A stretch of DNA of 64,000 nt from Denitrificimonas caeni (GCF_905120345.1 NZ_CAJHOA010000005.1:139574-203573), one strand, 5' to 3'. Shown: positions 8,394-18,038, numbered from the stretch's first letter. The notes: generated from the sequence alone by a model not told the origin. Numbers and translations: made by a program.

Positions 8394-9230
8394 ATGGCGT
8401 TGATTGGAGATATGAATACCCTGCAGGTTATTCGACAGGCTGATTTTGGCGTGTATTTGGATGGCGGTCCGCAAGGGGATATTCTTTTACCACGGCGTGA
8501 AATGCCTAAAGGTGAAGCGTGCGAAGATGAGGATTGGGTCAATGTCTTTGTTTATCTCGACAGCGAAGACCGTATTATTGCGACCAGTCGTCCACCAAAG
8601 ATCAAGGTGGGTGAGTTTGCTAGCCTGAAAGTGGTGGATATTAACCGCATTGGTTTGTTTTTAGATTGGGGCTTAAATAAAGATTTATTACTGCCGCACT
8701 CTGAAGAAAAGCGCCCGTTACAAGAGGGTGATTATTGTGTGGTCTATGCCTATATCGATGAGCGCACTAAACGCATTACCGCAACTGCTCGCTTGGATCG
8801 TTATTTAGATAAAGTACCTGCTAATTATGCGATTGGCGAAGAAGTGGATTTATTGGTGGCCGAAGCCACTGATCTAGGCTTTAAGGCGATTATCAATGGC
8901 GCTCATTGGGGCTTGATTCATAAAAATGAAGCCTTTAAGTTTTTGCGTACCGGTATGCAAGAGCGTGGGTTTATTCGTGAAATACGCGATGATGGCTTGA
9001 TCAATCTGAGTCTGCAACCACAAGGACAAGAGCTGCGCGATAGTCTTAGCGAAGCGATTCTGAGCAAGCTGCGCGATAACAACGGTCAGTTAGCGCTTGG
9101 CGATAAGAGCCCTGCGTCGGTGATAGCGGATGCTTTTGGTGTCAGTAAAGGTAACTTTAAAAAAGCCATTGGCGGCCTGTATAAACAAGGTTTAATCCGT
9201 ATTCTGCCAGACTCTATCGAACTGGTTTAG
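8394..9230 (+). CDS. CvfB-family S1 RNA-binding protein
   Basis: 278 residues with tandem S1-type OB folds: residues about 8-65 (VIRQADFGVYLDGGPQGDILLPRREMP), about 75-130 (VVDINRIGLFLDWGLNKDLLLPHSEE) and a third about 145-210. A C-terminal winged-helix segment follows (IADAFGVSKGNFKKAIGGLYKQGLI, about 240-268). This is the CvfB/YitL architecture, an RNA-binding regulator linked to virulence factors in Staphylococcus. The role in gammaproteobacteria is unclear. It ends 21 bp before the exporter adaptor gene and may be cotranscribed. Confidence 0.88.
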   Translation: MALIGDMNTLQVIRQADFGVYLDGGPQGDILLPRREMPKGEACEDEDWVNVFVYLDSEDRIIATSRPPKIKVGEFASLKVVDINRIGLFLDWGLNKDLLLPHSEEKRPLQEGDYCVVYAYIDERTKRITATARLDRYLDKVPANYAIGEEVDLLVAEATDLGFKAIINGAHWGLIHKNEAFKFLRTGMQERGFIREIRDDGLINLSLQPQGQELRDSLSEAILSKLRDNNGQLALGDKSPASVIADAFGVSKGNFKKAIGGLYKQGLIRILPDSIELV

Positions 9231-9251
9231 CTGTATTGTAACGGGGCTTAG

Positions 9252-10460
9252 ATGCGCATTATTTATGGAGTTGTAATTGCCGCGCTGTGCGTCGTCTTGT
9301 TGCTTGGCGTGCAAAAATGGCGTGGACCTATCTTACCCGCGTTAACGGTTGAGCAGATGCCGCTGGAATTGCGCATTGTTGCCAGTGGCGAGGTGCGTTA
9401 TCAGTCGCTGGCGCGCATCGGCAGCGAAATAACGGGTACGGTCATCGCTCGTCATGTCCGCGAAGGTGACCGAGTCAGTCAAGGTGATTTGTTAATTGAG
9501 CTGAATTCTGACGAGTTGCAATCACGCTTAGCTCAAGCGCAAACCCTACTGCAACAGTTACAGAAAATCAGCCGTCCGCAAGCGCAAGCGGCGTCAGTTG
9601 AAGCGCGTGATAACCTGCGCCAAGCCAGTCGTGAAGCGCGCAGGCGTGAGGCTTTAGCTCAGCAAGGTATGCTTGCCACTGAGCAGGTGGAGCAAGCACA
9701 ACGCTCTGAGTTGAACGCGAAAACGACTCTGACCCGCGCGCAGCTTGCTGTCGATTCTTTGGCAGCCAACAGTACGGAAGAGCGTCTATTACAACAACGC
9801 ATTGATAGTGCTGCGGCAGAACTGGCGAAAACGCGCATCTATGCACCTTTTGCTGGACGTGTACAAACGCGCAATGTTGAGCCGGGTGATTTGGTGCAAC
9901 CTAGCAAAATCTTATTAGAAATTGCCCGTAGCGATGGTCTGGATCGTGATGGTATCGCCAGCGATGGTCTCGAAGTCGTCGTCGCGTTGGATGAGAAAAA
10001 CTTTGCCCCGTTACAGCTGCAACAACCGGTACAGTTGATTGCCGATGCTTGGCCGGAGCAAACGGTGCCTGGCATTGTCAGTTTTATTGCTCCCGCCGTC
10101 GACAGCTCGCGCGGCACCATTGATGTGCATATCAGTGTCTTGGCTGATGACTCCAAGCAACGTCATGCGTTTTTACAAGGGATGACCGTCTCCGCCAATA
10201 TTATTGCCGCGCAACGTCAGCGTGCTTTGGTTTTGCCTAATGATTATCTGCTGTCTAGTTCGACGGGACAGACTCAGGTCCTACGCTGGCAAGATGGCAA
10301 GGTCAGCGCAGTTGCTGTGCAGTTGGGTTTACGTAATATGACCCACAGTGAAATTACCTCTGGCCTAGCCGAGGGCGATGTGGTGGTGCAGGCTGATAAA
10401 ATTAGCGACGGCCAGCGTGCCCGTGTGCGCTTTGAGCAGGCGCAGCATGTCATTCGTTAG
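9252..10460 (+). CDS. Periplasmic adaptor (HlyD/MacA-like) of an ABC exporter
   Basis: 402 residues. N-terminal signal-anchor (about residues 4-20), lipoyl/barrel-sandwich halves (IGSEITGTVIARHVREGDRVSQGDLL and AGRVQTRNVEPGDLVQPSKILLEIA) around a long alpha-hairpin rich in Gln, Ala and Arg (about 90-190), then beta-barrel and membrane-proximal domains. It bridges an inner-membrane ABC permease to an outer-membrane channel. No TolC-like gene lies nearby. The permease gene starts inside its last codons (14-nt overlap), giving a tight adaptor-permease-ATPase operon. Substrate is unknown. Confidence 0.88.
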   Translation: MRIIYGVVIAALCVVLLLGVQKWRGPILPALTVEQMPLELRIVASGEVRYQSLARIGSEITGTVIARHVREGDRVSQGDLLIELNSDELQSRLAQAQTLLQQLQKISRPQAQAASVEARDNLRQASREARRREALAQQGMLATEQVEQAQRSELNAKTTLTRAQLAVDSLAANSTEERLLQQRIDSAAAELAKTRIYAPFAGRVQTRNVEPGDLVQPSKILLEIARSDGLDRDGIASDGLEVVVALDEKNFAPLQLQQPVQLIADAWPEQTVPGIVSFIAPAVDSSRGTIDVHISVLADDSKQRHAFLQGMTVSANIIAAQRQRALVLPNDYLLSSSTGQTQVLRWQDGKVSAVAVQLGLRNMTHSEITSGLAEGDVVVQADKISDGQRARVRFEQAQHVIR

Positions 10461-11688
10461 CAGTGTTGGCCGCTGGCGTGATTCGCTATGGATTGAATGG
10501 CGCATTGCGCTACGTTTTTTAGCGGATAACCCGCTGCAAACTTTATTAATCAGCGTGGCTATTTCTGTGGGTGCGGCAGTGATTGTGTTTATCACGGCGT
10601 TGATGACTGGCCTACAGGATAACGTGATTAATAGGACGCTGGGTACGCAGGCGCATATCCGCATTGAAGCGACCCGTCAGCACAATAATTTTTCGGCGAC
10701 CGCAGATGGAAAATATATCTGGGCGCTGGAAAGCCCACGGGCGCAGCGTTTACAAACCATTAATAACTGGCAAGAAGTGCGTGATGTTTTAGATCAACAT
10801 CCCGCCTTAAATATTGTCTCGCCGCTTATCTCTGGTCCAGCTTTTGCGCAGAAAGGCAATGCACGCGCGTCGGTGGCCTTGATGGGCATTGACCCTGAGC
10901 GTTACGCAGGGATTATTGAGCTGGAAGAGTACCTGCAAGAAGGGCGCTTTAGTGTCGGTGCCAGTGATGTCTTGATTGGGCGCAAATTAGCTGAAGACTT
11001 AGGTTTGCGTACCGGTGATAAATTACGTTTGGATGCCGGCGATAACCGGCAAACAGTCATGGATGTCGCGGGTGTTTTTGAATTGGGCGTACGTGAACTG
11101 GACAGTCGTTATGTCTATACCGATCTGAAACAAGCGCAAACTTTGTTGAACTTGCCTGGCGGTGTCACTATTTTAGAGTTAAAAATTGATGACGTCTTCA
11201 GCGCCGAATACTGGGCGCAGCGCATTACTCAGTTAACCGGTTTGCATGTGCAAAGTTGGATGGAAAGCAATGGTCAACTGCTGAATGCGCTGCGCTCGCA
11301 AACCATGACCACGCAGATGATTCGCGTGTTTGTCGCGTTATCGGTGGCCTTTGGTATTGCCAGTGTTTTAGCCGTCAGTGTGGTGCAGCGCACCCGTGAG
11401 ATTGGTATTTTGCGCGCGATGGGCAGTACTCAGCAGCAGATCTTGCGGGTGTTTTTGTTGCAAGGTGGGTTGCTGGGCTTGGCGGGTTCGTTATTAGGCG
11501 TCATGGTTGGCTACACTTTAGTGCAGGTGTTTAATAATATTGAAGGACGCTTGTTTTTGATTCGTCTCGAACCTTCAATGTTGTTATCCGCCATCGCAAT
11601 TGCTACTGCTGCTGGAGTCGTCGCCGCGATGGTGCCCGCTCGTCGTGCCGCTAAATACGATCCGGCAGTGGCGATTCGTTATGTCTAA
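10447..11688 (+). CDS. FtsX-like ABC transporter permease
   Basis: 413 residues from ATG 10447, chosen because it overlaps the adaptor end and gives the expected short cytoplasmic N-terminus; upstream codons are in-frame but read over adaptor sequence. One TM near residues 30-50 (LLISVAISVGAAVIVFITALM), a large periplasmic domain (about 55-285, MacB_PCD-like), then three TMs in the FtsX domain (FVALSVAFGIASVLAVSVVQRTREIGILRAMG, then LQGGLLGLAGSLLGVMVGYTL, then LSAIAIATAAGVVAAMVPARRAAKYDP). The architecture matches MacB/LolC/DevC-type permeases that work as mechanotransducers. The next gene overlaps by 8 nt. Confidence 0.9.
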   Translation: MSFVSSVGRWRDSLWIEWRIALRFLADNPLQTLLISVAISVGAAVIVFITALMTGLQDNVINRTLGTQAHIRIEATRQHNNFSATADGKYIWALESPRAQRLQTINNWQEVRDVLDQHPALNIVSPLISGPAFAQKGNARASVALMGIDPERYAGIIELEEYLQEGRFSVGASDVLIGRKLAEDLGLRTGDKLRLDAGDNRQTVMDVAGVFELGVRELDSRYVYTDLKQAQTLLNLPGGVTILELKIDDVFSAEYWAQRITQLTGLHVQSWMESNGQLLNALRSQTMTTQMIRVFVALSVAFGIASVLAVSVVQRTREIGILRAMGSTQQQILRVFLLQGGLLGLAGSLLGVMVGYTLVQVFNNIEGRLFLIRLEPSMLLSAIAIATAAGVVAAMVPARRAAKYDPAVAIRYV

Positions 11689-12436
11689 AGCGCAGCCGCA
11701 GACGTTGAACGATACCGCTGACTCACAGGTGGTTTTGCAGCTGGATAAGCTGAATAAGATCTTTAATGCTGAGACGCCGCTGCAAAACCATGTGCTGCAC
11801 GATATCTCGTTACAGGTACGCCGCGGTGAACTGGTGGCTTTGGTCGGCACCTCGGGTTCGGGTAAAAGCACCTTGCTGAATCTGATGGGTTTACTGGATA
11901 CCGCTTCATCAGGTGAACTACGCATCCAAGGGCACCTAACTCAAGGCATGACAGAGCAACAGCGCACGCAATTGCGCAGCGAGTCGATTGGTTTTGTTTT
12001 TCAGTTTCACCATCTGATCAGTGCGTTTAGCGTGTTAGATAATGTCTTGATGCCACTGATGTTGCGCTATGGTAAACCGTCAGCAGAACAGCAGCAGTAT
12101 GCCGAGTACTTACTTAATCAAGTGGGTTTGGCTAGCTTTATTCACCAACCCACTAATCGCATCTCTGGTGGGCAACAGCAGCGAGTGGCGATTGCTCGGT
12201 CTTTGGTGACACGTCCGTCGTTAGTCTTAGCAGATGAGCCAACCGGTAACCTGGATACGCAAGCGGCGGATGAAGTGTTTAGCTTATTTGAGCGTTTTAA
12301 TGTCGAGCATCAGTGCGCGATTGTGATTGTCACCCATGACCCACGTTTAAGCGAACGTTGCCCGCGTACCATTCGTCTGACCGATGGCCACATTGTTTAT
12401 GACGGTGCTTCGGTCGATTTACCTAGTCTGTATTAG
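11681..12436 (+). CDS. ABC transporter ATPase (LolD/MacB-like)
   Basis: 251 residues from ATG 11681, which overlaps the permease stop as ATGTCTAA. Walker [10 protein letters not shown] (about 56-64), Q-loop FVFQFHHL, signature [15 protein letters not shown], Walker B and D-loop [12 protein letters not shown], and switch His in VIVTHDPR. It powers the adjacent FtsX-like permease and adaptor. Sequence style is that of the LolD group, but the separate HlyD-type adaptor points to a MacAB/Dev-like exporter and not to lipoprotein sorting. Confidence 0.92.
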   Translation: MSKAQPQTLNDTADSQVVLQLDKLNKIFNAETPLQNHVLHDISLQVRRGELVALVGTSGSGKSTLLNLMGLLDTASSGELRIQGHLTQGMTEQQRTQLRSESIGFVFQFHHLISAFSVLDNVLMPLMLRYGKPSAEQQQYAEYLLNQVGLASFIHQPTNRISGGQQQRVAIARSLVTRPSLVLADEPTGNLDTQAADEVFSLFERFNVEHQCAIVIVTHDPRLSERCPRTIRLTDGHIVYDGASVDLPSLY

Positions 12437-12593
12437 GTCAAGCCATTGGTGAAGCTATCAGCTAAACCCTAAGTCATTCTTCTGATTAAATCCCTTTCCG
12501 ATAAACGGCGTTCACGCTAAGGCGCGCCAGCGTTGATCTGCTTTTTTGCCATGATCTTGATCAAGTAAGCCCAGTGTAATTTGTTTGTTATTC

Positions 12594-12607
12594 ACTACAT
12601 ATAGTTA
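12594..12607. promoter_or_regulatory. Probable NrdR box 1 (upstream of nrdJa)
   Basis: ACTACATATAGTTA resembles one NrdR box: a short AT-rich palindrome, ACTA-CATA-TAGT. It is centred 33 bp (three helical turns) upstream of a better box. The NrdR repressor controls ribonucleotide reductase operons through paired boxes at such spacing. Confidence 0.55.
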
Positions 12608-12625
12608 TAGAGTTGCTCGCTATCT

Positions 12626-12639
12626 ACACTATATTGTGT
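12626..12639. promoter_or_regulatory. Probable NrdR box 2 (upstream of nrdJa)
   Basis: ACACTATATTGTGT: flawless ACAC/GTGT arms around an AT core, close to the remembered NrdR consensus. It lies 80 bp before the nrdJa ATG. No cobalamin-riboswitch landmark was recognised in this leader although the enzyme uses adenosylcobalamin. Confidence 0.65.
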
Positions 12640-12718
12640 TTTGGCAGTTTTCTCAGTGATGCTCTAAGCAGTGTTTTCTAGAGGGCTTTAGCACAGATCA
12701 GGTTTTTAGGAGTCCAGC

Positions 12719-14854
12719 ATGAATCAAGCTGTTGCGGCAGTTACTCAGGTTTCAACATCGGTCAATATAGACTTACAGCCCGCCTCTTTGGATATTTGGG
12801 ATGCCAAATATCGCCTCAAAACCAAGGATGGCCAGGGCATTGATAGTGATATTGATGCGACCTATCAACGTGTGGCGCGGGCGTTGGCTGAAATTGAGTT
12901 GCCGGAGCAGCGCGAGCATTGGTATGAGCAGTTTTTATGGGCACTGTACCGTGGTGCTATTCCGGCCGGCCGGATTATTTCCAATGCCGGCGCCACAGCT
13001 TACAAACCCGCGACCTCGACCATTAACTGCACCGTGTCGGGAACTGTTAATGACTCGATGGATGATATTTTAAGCAAACTGCATGAGGCTGGGCTTACTT
13101 TAAAAGCGGGCTGTGGCATTGGCTATGAGTTTTCCACGCTTAGACCCAAAGGCGCCTATGTCTCAGGTGCTGGCGCTTACACCTCTGGGCCGCTGTCGTT
13201 TATGGATATCTACGACAAGATGTGCTTTACCGTCTCCTCTGCCGGTGGTCGTCGTGGTGCGCAAATGGCGACTTTTGATGTCGGTCACCCGGATGTGCTG
13301 GAGTTTATCCGTGCTAAGCGAGAAGACGGCCGTCTGCGTCAGTTTAACCTGTCGTTGCTGATTACCAGTGAGTTTATGCAAGCAGTGCAGGATGACAGCG
13401 ATTGGGCGTTATCTTTCCCTTTAACTGCGGCTGAATTAGAAACCGAAAAATTAGACCTCAATGATACGCGTCAAGTGATTTGGCGCTATTGGTCGACAAG
13501 CAAAAACTATATAACCCGTGACGATGGCATGGTCGCGTGTCGAGTCTATCGCACCCTTAAAGCGCGGCGGATTTGGGATGCGATTATGGCGTCCACTTAT
13601 GATTTTGCTGAACCAGGTTTTATTCTAATTGATCGCGTCAATGAGTTTAATAACAACTGGTTCTGTGAAGCAATCCGCGCCACCAATCCTTGCGGGGAGC
13701 AGCCACTGCCGCCTTATGGCGCATGTTTACTCGGTTCGATCAACTTGACCCGTTTTGTCCGCCAACCTTTTACCGAGCAGGCCAGTTTTGCTTGGGATGA
13801 GTACCGCAAAGTGATCAGCATCTTTACCCGCATGCTGGATAATGTTGTCGAAATTAATGGCTTACCTTTGCCTGAGCAGCGCGAAGAAATTATGCGCAAA
13901 CGTCGGCATGGTATGGGCTTTCTTGGGCTGGGTTCAACCATCTGTATGCTACGCATGAAGTATGGCGATCCGCAGTCACTGGAATTTACCGAACAAGTGG
14001 CCAAAGAGATGGCGCTGGAAGGTTGGCGTACAGGTCTGCAATTGGGCCAGGAAAAAGGCGTGGCGCCGCTGATGGAGGAAGAGTTCAGGGTTACTGGGGA
14101 AATGCTAGCCAAGCGTCCAGAAATGCTTGATGACGGCTACACAATCGGCGAAAAAATCAAAGGTAAAGTGTTGTGGGCTAAATACAGTCGCTATATGCAG
14201 CAAGTAGCTGCGGCAGAACCAGAGTTGGTTGAGGCCTTGGCCGAGCATGGCGCGCGTTTTACTCACCACAGTTCGATTGCGCCAACCGGCACCATTTCCT
14301 TATCGCTGGCCAATAATGCCTCCAATGGTATTGAGCCAAGTTTTGCCCATCATTATTCGCGCAATATTATTCGTGAAGGTAAAAAATCCAAGGAGAAAGT
14401 TGATGTATTCAGCTATGAGCTATTGGCATATCGCACCCTGATTGATGCTGAGGCGACGACTAAAAACCTGCCTGAATACTTTATTAGCGCCGATGAAGTG
14501 AGTCCCGTTCAGCATGTCGATGTGCAAGCTGCAGCGCAAAAATGGATTGATTCATCAATTTCGAAAACGGCCAACGTGCCCACCGATTATCCTTATGAGG
14601 ACTTTAAAGATATTTATCTCTATGCCTATCAGCAGGGGTTAAAAGGTTGCACCACTTTCCGTTTTAACCCCGAGGCATTTCAAGGGGTGTTGGTGAAAGA
14701 AGATGATCTGGCGAAAACCACTTATCGCTTCAAGCTGGCCGATGGTTCAACGGTTGAGGCTAAAGGTAATCAGCAGATTGAATACGATGGTGAGTTGCAC
14801 AGTGCCGCCAATCTTTATGAGGCCTTGAAAGAAGGCTATTACGGTAAATTTTAA
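12719..14854 (+). CDS. nrdJa: Class II (adenosylcobalamin) ribonucleotide reductase, large part
   Basis: 711 residues. It reduces ribonucleotides to deoxyribonucleotides with coenzyme B12, so it works with or without oxygen. Active-site motif NPCGEQPLPPYG holds Asn323, Cys325 and Glu327; the redox Cys is in NCTVSGT (Cys104). Other landmarks are KAGCGIGYEFSTLRP and SSIAPTGTISL. Pseudomonads split class II RNR into NrdJa and NrdJb, and the length and the partner 15 bp downstream match that. AGGAG ribosome site 8 nt before ATG. NrdR-like boxes lie upstream. Confidence 0.93.
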   Translation: MNQAVAAVTQVSTSVNIDLQPASLDIWDAKYRLKTKDGQGIDSDIDATYQRVARALAEIELPEQREHWYEQFLWALYRGAIPAGRIISNAGATAYKPATSTINCTVSGTVNDSMDDILSKLHEAGLTLKAGCGIGYEFSTLRPKGAYVSGAGAYTSGPLSFMDIYDKMCFTVSSAGGRRGAQMATFDVGHPDVLEFIRAKREDGRLRQFNLSLLITSEFMQAVQDDSDWALSFPLTAAELETEKLDLNDTRQVIWRYWSTSKNYITRDDGMVACRVYRTLKARRIWDAIMASTYDFAEPGFILIDRVNEFNNNWFCEAIRATNPCGEQPLPPYGACLLGSINLTRFVRQPFTEQASFAWDEYRKVISIFTRMLDNVVEINGLPLPEQREEIMRKRRHGMGFLGLGSTICMLRMKYGDPQSLEFTEQVAKEMALEGWRTGLQLGQEKGVAPLMEEEFRVTGEMLAKRPEMLDDGYTIGEKIKGKVLWAKYSRYMQQVAAAEPELVEALAEHGARFTHHSSIAPTGTISLSLANNASNGIEPSFAHHYSRNIIREGKKSKEKVDVFSYELLAYRTLIDAEATTKNLPEYFISADEVSPVQHVDVQAAAQKWIDSSISKTANVPTDYPYEDFKDIYLYAYQQGLKGCTTFRFNPEAFQGVLVKEDDLAKTTYRFKLADGSTVEAKGNQQIEYDGELHSAANLYEALKEGYYGKF

Positions 14855-14869
14855 GCTGAGGAACAGACG

Positions 14870-15571
14870 ATGAGCATTACAATCAGCGAAAAAATCGTTG
14901 GCTATGAGTTAGTGTCGGCCAATGAGCAGACGCTAGCAGAACCTGCTGCACTCCCAGCGCCAAAGTTTGTTGAGATGCATGAAAAAGTTAAACGGCCGGA
15001 GACCTTAGTCGGCTCCACCTATAAAATTAAAACGCCTAATTCAGAGCATGCGTTTTATATTACGATCAATGACATTGTGCTTAATCAGGGCAGTGAGCAT
15101 GAGCAGCGCCGTCCGTTTGAAGTCTTTATCAATTCGAAAAACATGGAACACTACCAGTGGATTGCCGCGCTGACCTTGATTATTTCTGCAGTGTTTCGCA
15201 AGGGCGGCGATTGCACCTTTTTGGTCGAAGAGCTGAAAAGTGTGTTTGATCCTAAAGGCGGTTACTTTAAGCAAGGTGGCCAGTGGATGCCGTCGTTAGT
15301 GGCGGAGATTGGTGATGTATTAGAGCGCCATCTTAAATTTATTGGCTTGATGGACAATGACCTCGATGAGCATCAACAACAGTTTGTGGCGCAAAAAAGG
15401 GCTGAGTTTGAACAGCGAACAGCGGCAAAACAGATGGCCGCTGATTGCGATGACAGTACGGAGAACTACCCCGTCGGTGCGCAGCTCTGTAGCAAGTGTC
15501 ACACCCAAGCAGCGGTACAGATGGATGGCTGTTTAACCTGTTTAGCTTGTGGTGACAGTAAGTGCGGATAA
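14870..15571 (+). CDS. nrdJb: Class II ribonucleotide reductase, C-terminal part
   Basis: 233 residues. It supplies the C-terminal portion of the split class II reductase. It starts SITISEKIVGYELVSA and includes RPFEVFINSKNMEHYQW and FLVEELKSVFDPKGGYF, conserved in vitamin B12-dependent RNRs. The tail carries clustered cysteines (LCSKCHTQAAVQMDGCLTCLACGDSKCG spread over the last ~28 residues), expected for the zinc ribbon and the redox-active pair that re-reduces the active site. GAGGA ribosome site; cotranscribed with nrdJa. Confidence 0.92.
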   Translation: MSITISEKIVGYELVSANEQTLAEPAALPAPKFVEMHEKVKRPETLVGSTYKIKTPNSEHAFYITINDIVLNQGSEHEQRRPFEVFINSKNMEHYQWIAALTLIISAVFRKGGDCTFLVEELKSVFDPKGGYFKQGGQWMPSLVAEIGDVLERHLKFIGLMDNDLDEHQQQFVAQKRAEFEQRTAAKQMAADCDDSTENYPVGAQLCSKCHTQAAVQMDGCLTCLACGDSKCG

Positions 15572-15590
15572 GTCTGCAATCTTAAGTATT

Positions 15591-15619
15591 AGCATTACCA
15601 GCGTTAGGCTGGTAATGCT
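15591..15619. terminator. Convergent hairpin between nrdJb and the acylase gene
   Basis: Perfect 12-bp stem AGCATTACCAGC / GCTGGTAATGCT with loop GTTAG. It stands 20 bp after nrdJb and about 60 bp from the acylase stop. No clear T tract follows on either strand, so termination strength is uncertain. Confidence 0.55.
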
Positions 15620-15677
15620 TAATGTATTGTTGGCGATGGCCCGCCCGCAAGCTCATCTTATTGCTAGTGTCCCTTCT

Positions 15678-18038
15678 TTAAAGCGCTGGCAACAAGGTGA
15701 GGCGTTGCTTGCCGTAGACGCTAATGATGTCTTTATAGCTGACAGGCAAGGGATAGAGTTGCCCTGCAACGCCTGCTTTCAACTGATAGTACGGACTTTG
15801 TGGATTATCTGCTTGGCCGCTAAAGCTCACTGCGGATAACGGTATGGGGCGTGAGAAATCCACCAGCATTGTTTGACTCTTTATCGTTTGTCCTTTAAGC
15901 ACCTGTGCACTGATTGCTTGACGGCTGCTCAGCAGGTTATCCAGCAGAAACTGCGCTTTAGAACTTGCTACGCTTGGCCAAAATGGACTGTCGTCACGGC
16001 CCAGTAAATGATCCAACCAGGCTGGGTAGCTGTACTGATTATGCAAGGCAAACGCTTGTTGCATGCTGGACGGTAGTGCCTGTAATTCTGCTTTAAACAA
16101 TTGCTCTTCTACTTGTGCTAAAAAGCGCTCGAGCCAAGCGGCATTGTTCTGGCTTAAAGGTTGCTGAGCAGATAGCGCTAAAAAGCTTTTTAGTGCCTGT
16201 TGCGCCGCAGTACGTTGTTGCGCGGGTAATTTTTGAGTCGCCTGTTGTAGCGCTTGAGGCATACCGCCGGCATTAAGCATCGATTGCAATTGCCCGATTA
16301 ACCAAGGTCGCTGCTCTGCGCTATTGCGTATAGCAAAACTGGCACTAACAGGCCTTTTTGCTAACTGTAGCGTTAGATTTTCAGCGCGTTCAGGATTGGC
16401 CCAACTGCTGGACAGTTGCATGCCATAACCGGGCTGAGTCAAACGTTGATTGGCGGCGCTGAGCCAACCTTGCTGCGGATCTTGATCGTAAGGGTGCAAC
16501 ATTGGATCAGCATAGCCTTCCCATGCCACAGACGAGTCCCAGCCCGCTGAAGGAAAGAGGCCACGGCTGTTACGGCGATTGGGATACAAACCCGTCACTT
16601 GCCAAGCAATATGCTCGGCGTCGGCCAGTAAAACGCTGGCCGGTAGCGCGCGCAAAGTTGGCACAAGCTGGGTCGCTTGTTCAACCGTCTTCATGCGTAG
16701 CAGTTGCCACAGCGCATTTAAACTCTGATCATCGGCAAGGCGTGCATGTTGCAGCGCCAAAGCATAACCACCGCTGTTATTAACCGGAAGTGTAGTTAAT
16801 AACGGCCCATGTGCTGTGCTATATAAGGTTTCTCGTACTGGGCGTTGACCACGAATAAAAAAGGTCTCGGTACGTTGCTGGGCAGGCTGCCACTTTTTAT
16901 CGATCAGGTACTCAAGACGACTATTGTTCTGACGCAGTTGTTCAATAAACACATCCTGCGTATCGGCCATCACGGCGCTGATGCTATAGGCCAGACGGCC
17001 ATTAAAGCCAGACATTATGAAAGGCACGCCAGGAATAGTTAAGCCTGCCGCTTGCAGTTGCGGTGAGTGTAAATTGACCCAACTGTATGGCGACGTTTGT
17101 GCACGCGACTCTGCTAATACAGGTGTCGTGGCTGGTTTGTTTTGTAGCGTGGACAGTGTTAACAGACTGCGACGATTGACACTGTGCTGGCCGCGAGTTG
17201 CCCAGCTAGTGGCCAAGGGGGCTTTTAGTGAGTTGACGGCAGCAAATTGATTGAGGGTGTCTACGAGTTGTAGGGTGCTCTGACGCAACGCCGTATTTTG
17301 CAATGTCGAGCGTGGCAGTGCCTGTAACTGCTGCGCTTCATTCAGCGCCAATGGCTCATCAGGGTAGACTGGCAATAACCACGGCAGTTGTTTGTTGGTC
17401 AAGTTTTGTGCGAAAGCTAAGGCTAAAACCTCTTCAGACAGATTACCACTTTGGCTAAAACTAAAGAGGGTGAAGAGTAGTGCGCTATCTTCGGCTTTCC
17501 AGTACTCGGGTTGATAATTGGCCTTGGCTAATTCAGGCGGCAGTGCGCCACGCATTTGATAGATATAAGCATTAATGCCGCGCGCATAAATCTCAAAAAA
17601 AGATTGCAGATTTTTAGGCGCATTTTTGTACAAATTTTGCGCATCAGCACGCAAGTTAATACTGCGCATTAAACGATCGAGATTCAGCATCTCAGTGCCA
17701 TGCATCTCAGCTAAGCGGCCTTGGGCTAAGAGACGCAGTTGCACCATTTGCGTCAGGCGGTCACTGGCGTGGCTATAGCCTAAGCTAAACAACAGATCAT
17801 GAAAGTTATTGGCTTCAATCAGCGGCATACCAGCAGCGTTCTTAGCGATCTGACTGGATTTCACAATACCCTGTAAACGCACTACGCCGCTGTCGGCAAT
17901 CACGCTACTGTTGGGGCCCGACTCCAATAGCTGGCAGCCTGACAAACTGCCCAGCGTGCCAAGCACTAAGGCGCCACAGAATGACGGCAAAGAGAACGAA
18001 GGCAACCAAGAAAAGTGGCGTAGAGTGAAAGTTGGCAT
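15678..18038 (-). CDS. QuiP-like penicillin-acylase-family lipoprotein, probable loss of nucleophile
   Basis: 786 residues. Signal peptide with lipobox LSGC (Cys35). The N-terminal region (KNAAGMPLIEANNFHDLLFSLGY, SHASDRLTQMVQLRLLAQGRLAEM) closely resembles the remembered sequence of QuiP, a Pseudomonas acyl-homoserine-lactone acylase of the Ntn-hydrolase fold. Ntn acylases self-cleave before a Ser in a Ser-Asn-x-Trp motif. Here the aligned site reads PLATSWATRG (residues 274-283): Trp279 is kept, but the position three before it is Ala276 and no Ser-Asn pair exists. The following Asn/Asp-x-His element is also replaced (LTLSTLQN). The rest of the frame is intact over its full length. It may be a dead or repurposed acylase. 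Confidence 0.8.
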   Translation of the reverse strand: MPTFTLRHFSWLPSFSLPSFCGALVLGTLGSLSGCQLLESGPNSSVIADSGVVRLQGIVKSSQIAKNAAGMPLIEANNFHDLLFSLGYSHASDRLTQMVQLRLLAQGRLAEMHGTEMLNLDRLMRSINLRADAQNLYKNAPKNLQSFFEIYARGINAYIYQMRGALPPELAKANYQPEYWKAEDSALLFTLFSFSQSGNLSEEVLALAFAQNLTNKQLPWLLPVYPDEPLALNEAQQLQALPRSTLQNTALRQSTLQLVDTLNQFAAVNSLKAPLATSWATRGQHSVNRRSLLTLSTLQNKPATTPVLAESRAQTSPYSWVNLHSPQLQAAGLTIPGVPFIMSGFNGRLAYSISAVMADTQDVFIEQLRQNNSRLEYLIDKKWQPAQQRTETFFIRGQRPVRETLYSTAHGPLLTTLPVNNSGGYALALQHARLADDQSLNALWQLLRMKTVEQATQLVPTLRALPASVLLADAEHIAWQVTGLYPNRRNSRGLFPSAGWDSSVAWEGYADPMLHPYDQDPQQGWLSAANQRLTQPGYGMQLSSSWANPERAENLTLQLAKRPVSASFAIRNSAEQRPWLIGQLQSMLNAGGMPQALQQATQKLPAQQRTAAQQALKSFLALSAQQPLSQNNAAWLERFLAQVEEQLFKAELQALPSSMQQAFALHNQYSYPAWLDHLLGRDDSPFWPSVASSKAQFLLDNLLSSRQAISAQVLKGQTIKSQTMLVDFSRPIPLSAVSFSGQADNPQSPYYQLKAGVAGQLYPLPVSYKDIISVYGKQRLTLLPAL

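Noticed and set aside
12541-12718. FNR/Anr site before nrdJa (TTGATCAAG)
   Set aside because: The palindrome lacks the four-base spacer of TTGAT-N4-ATCAA, so it does not fit the consensus.
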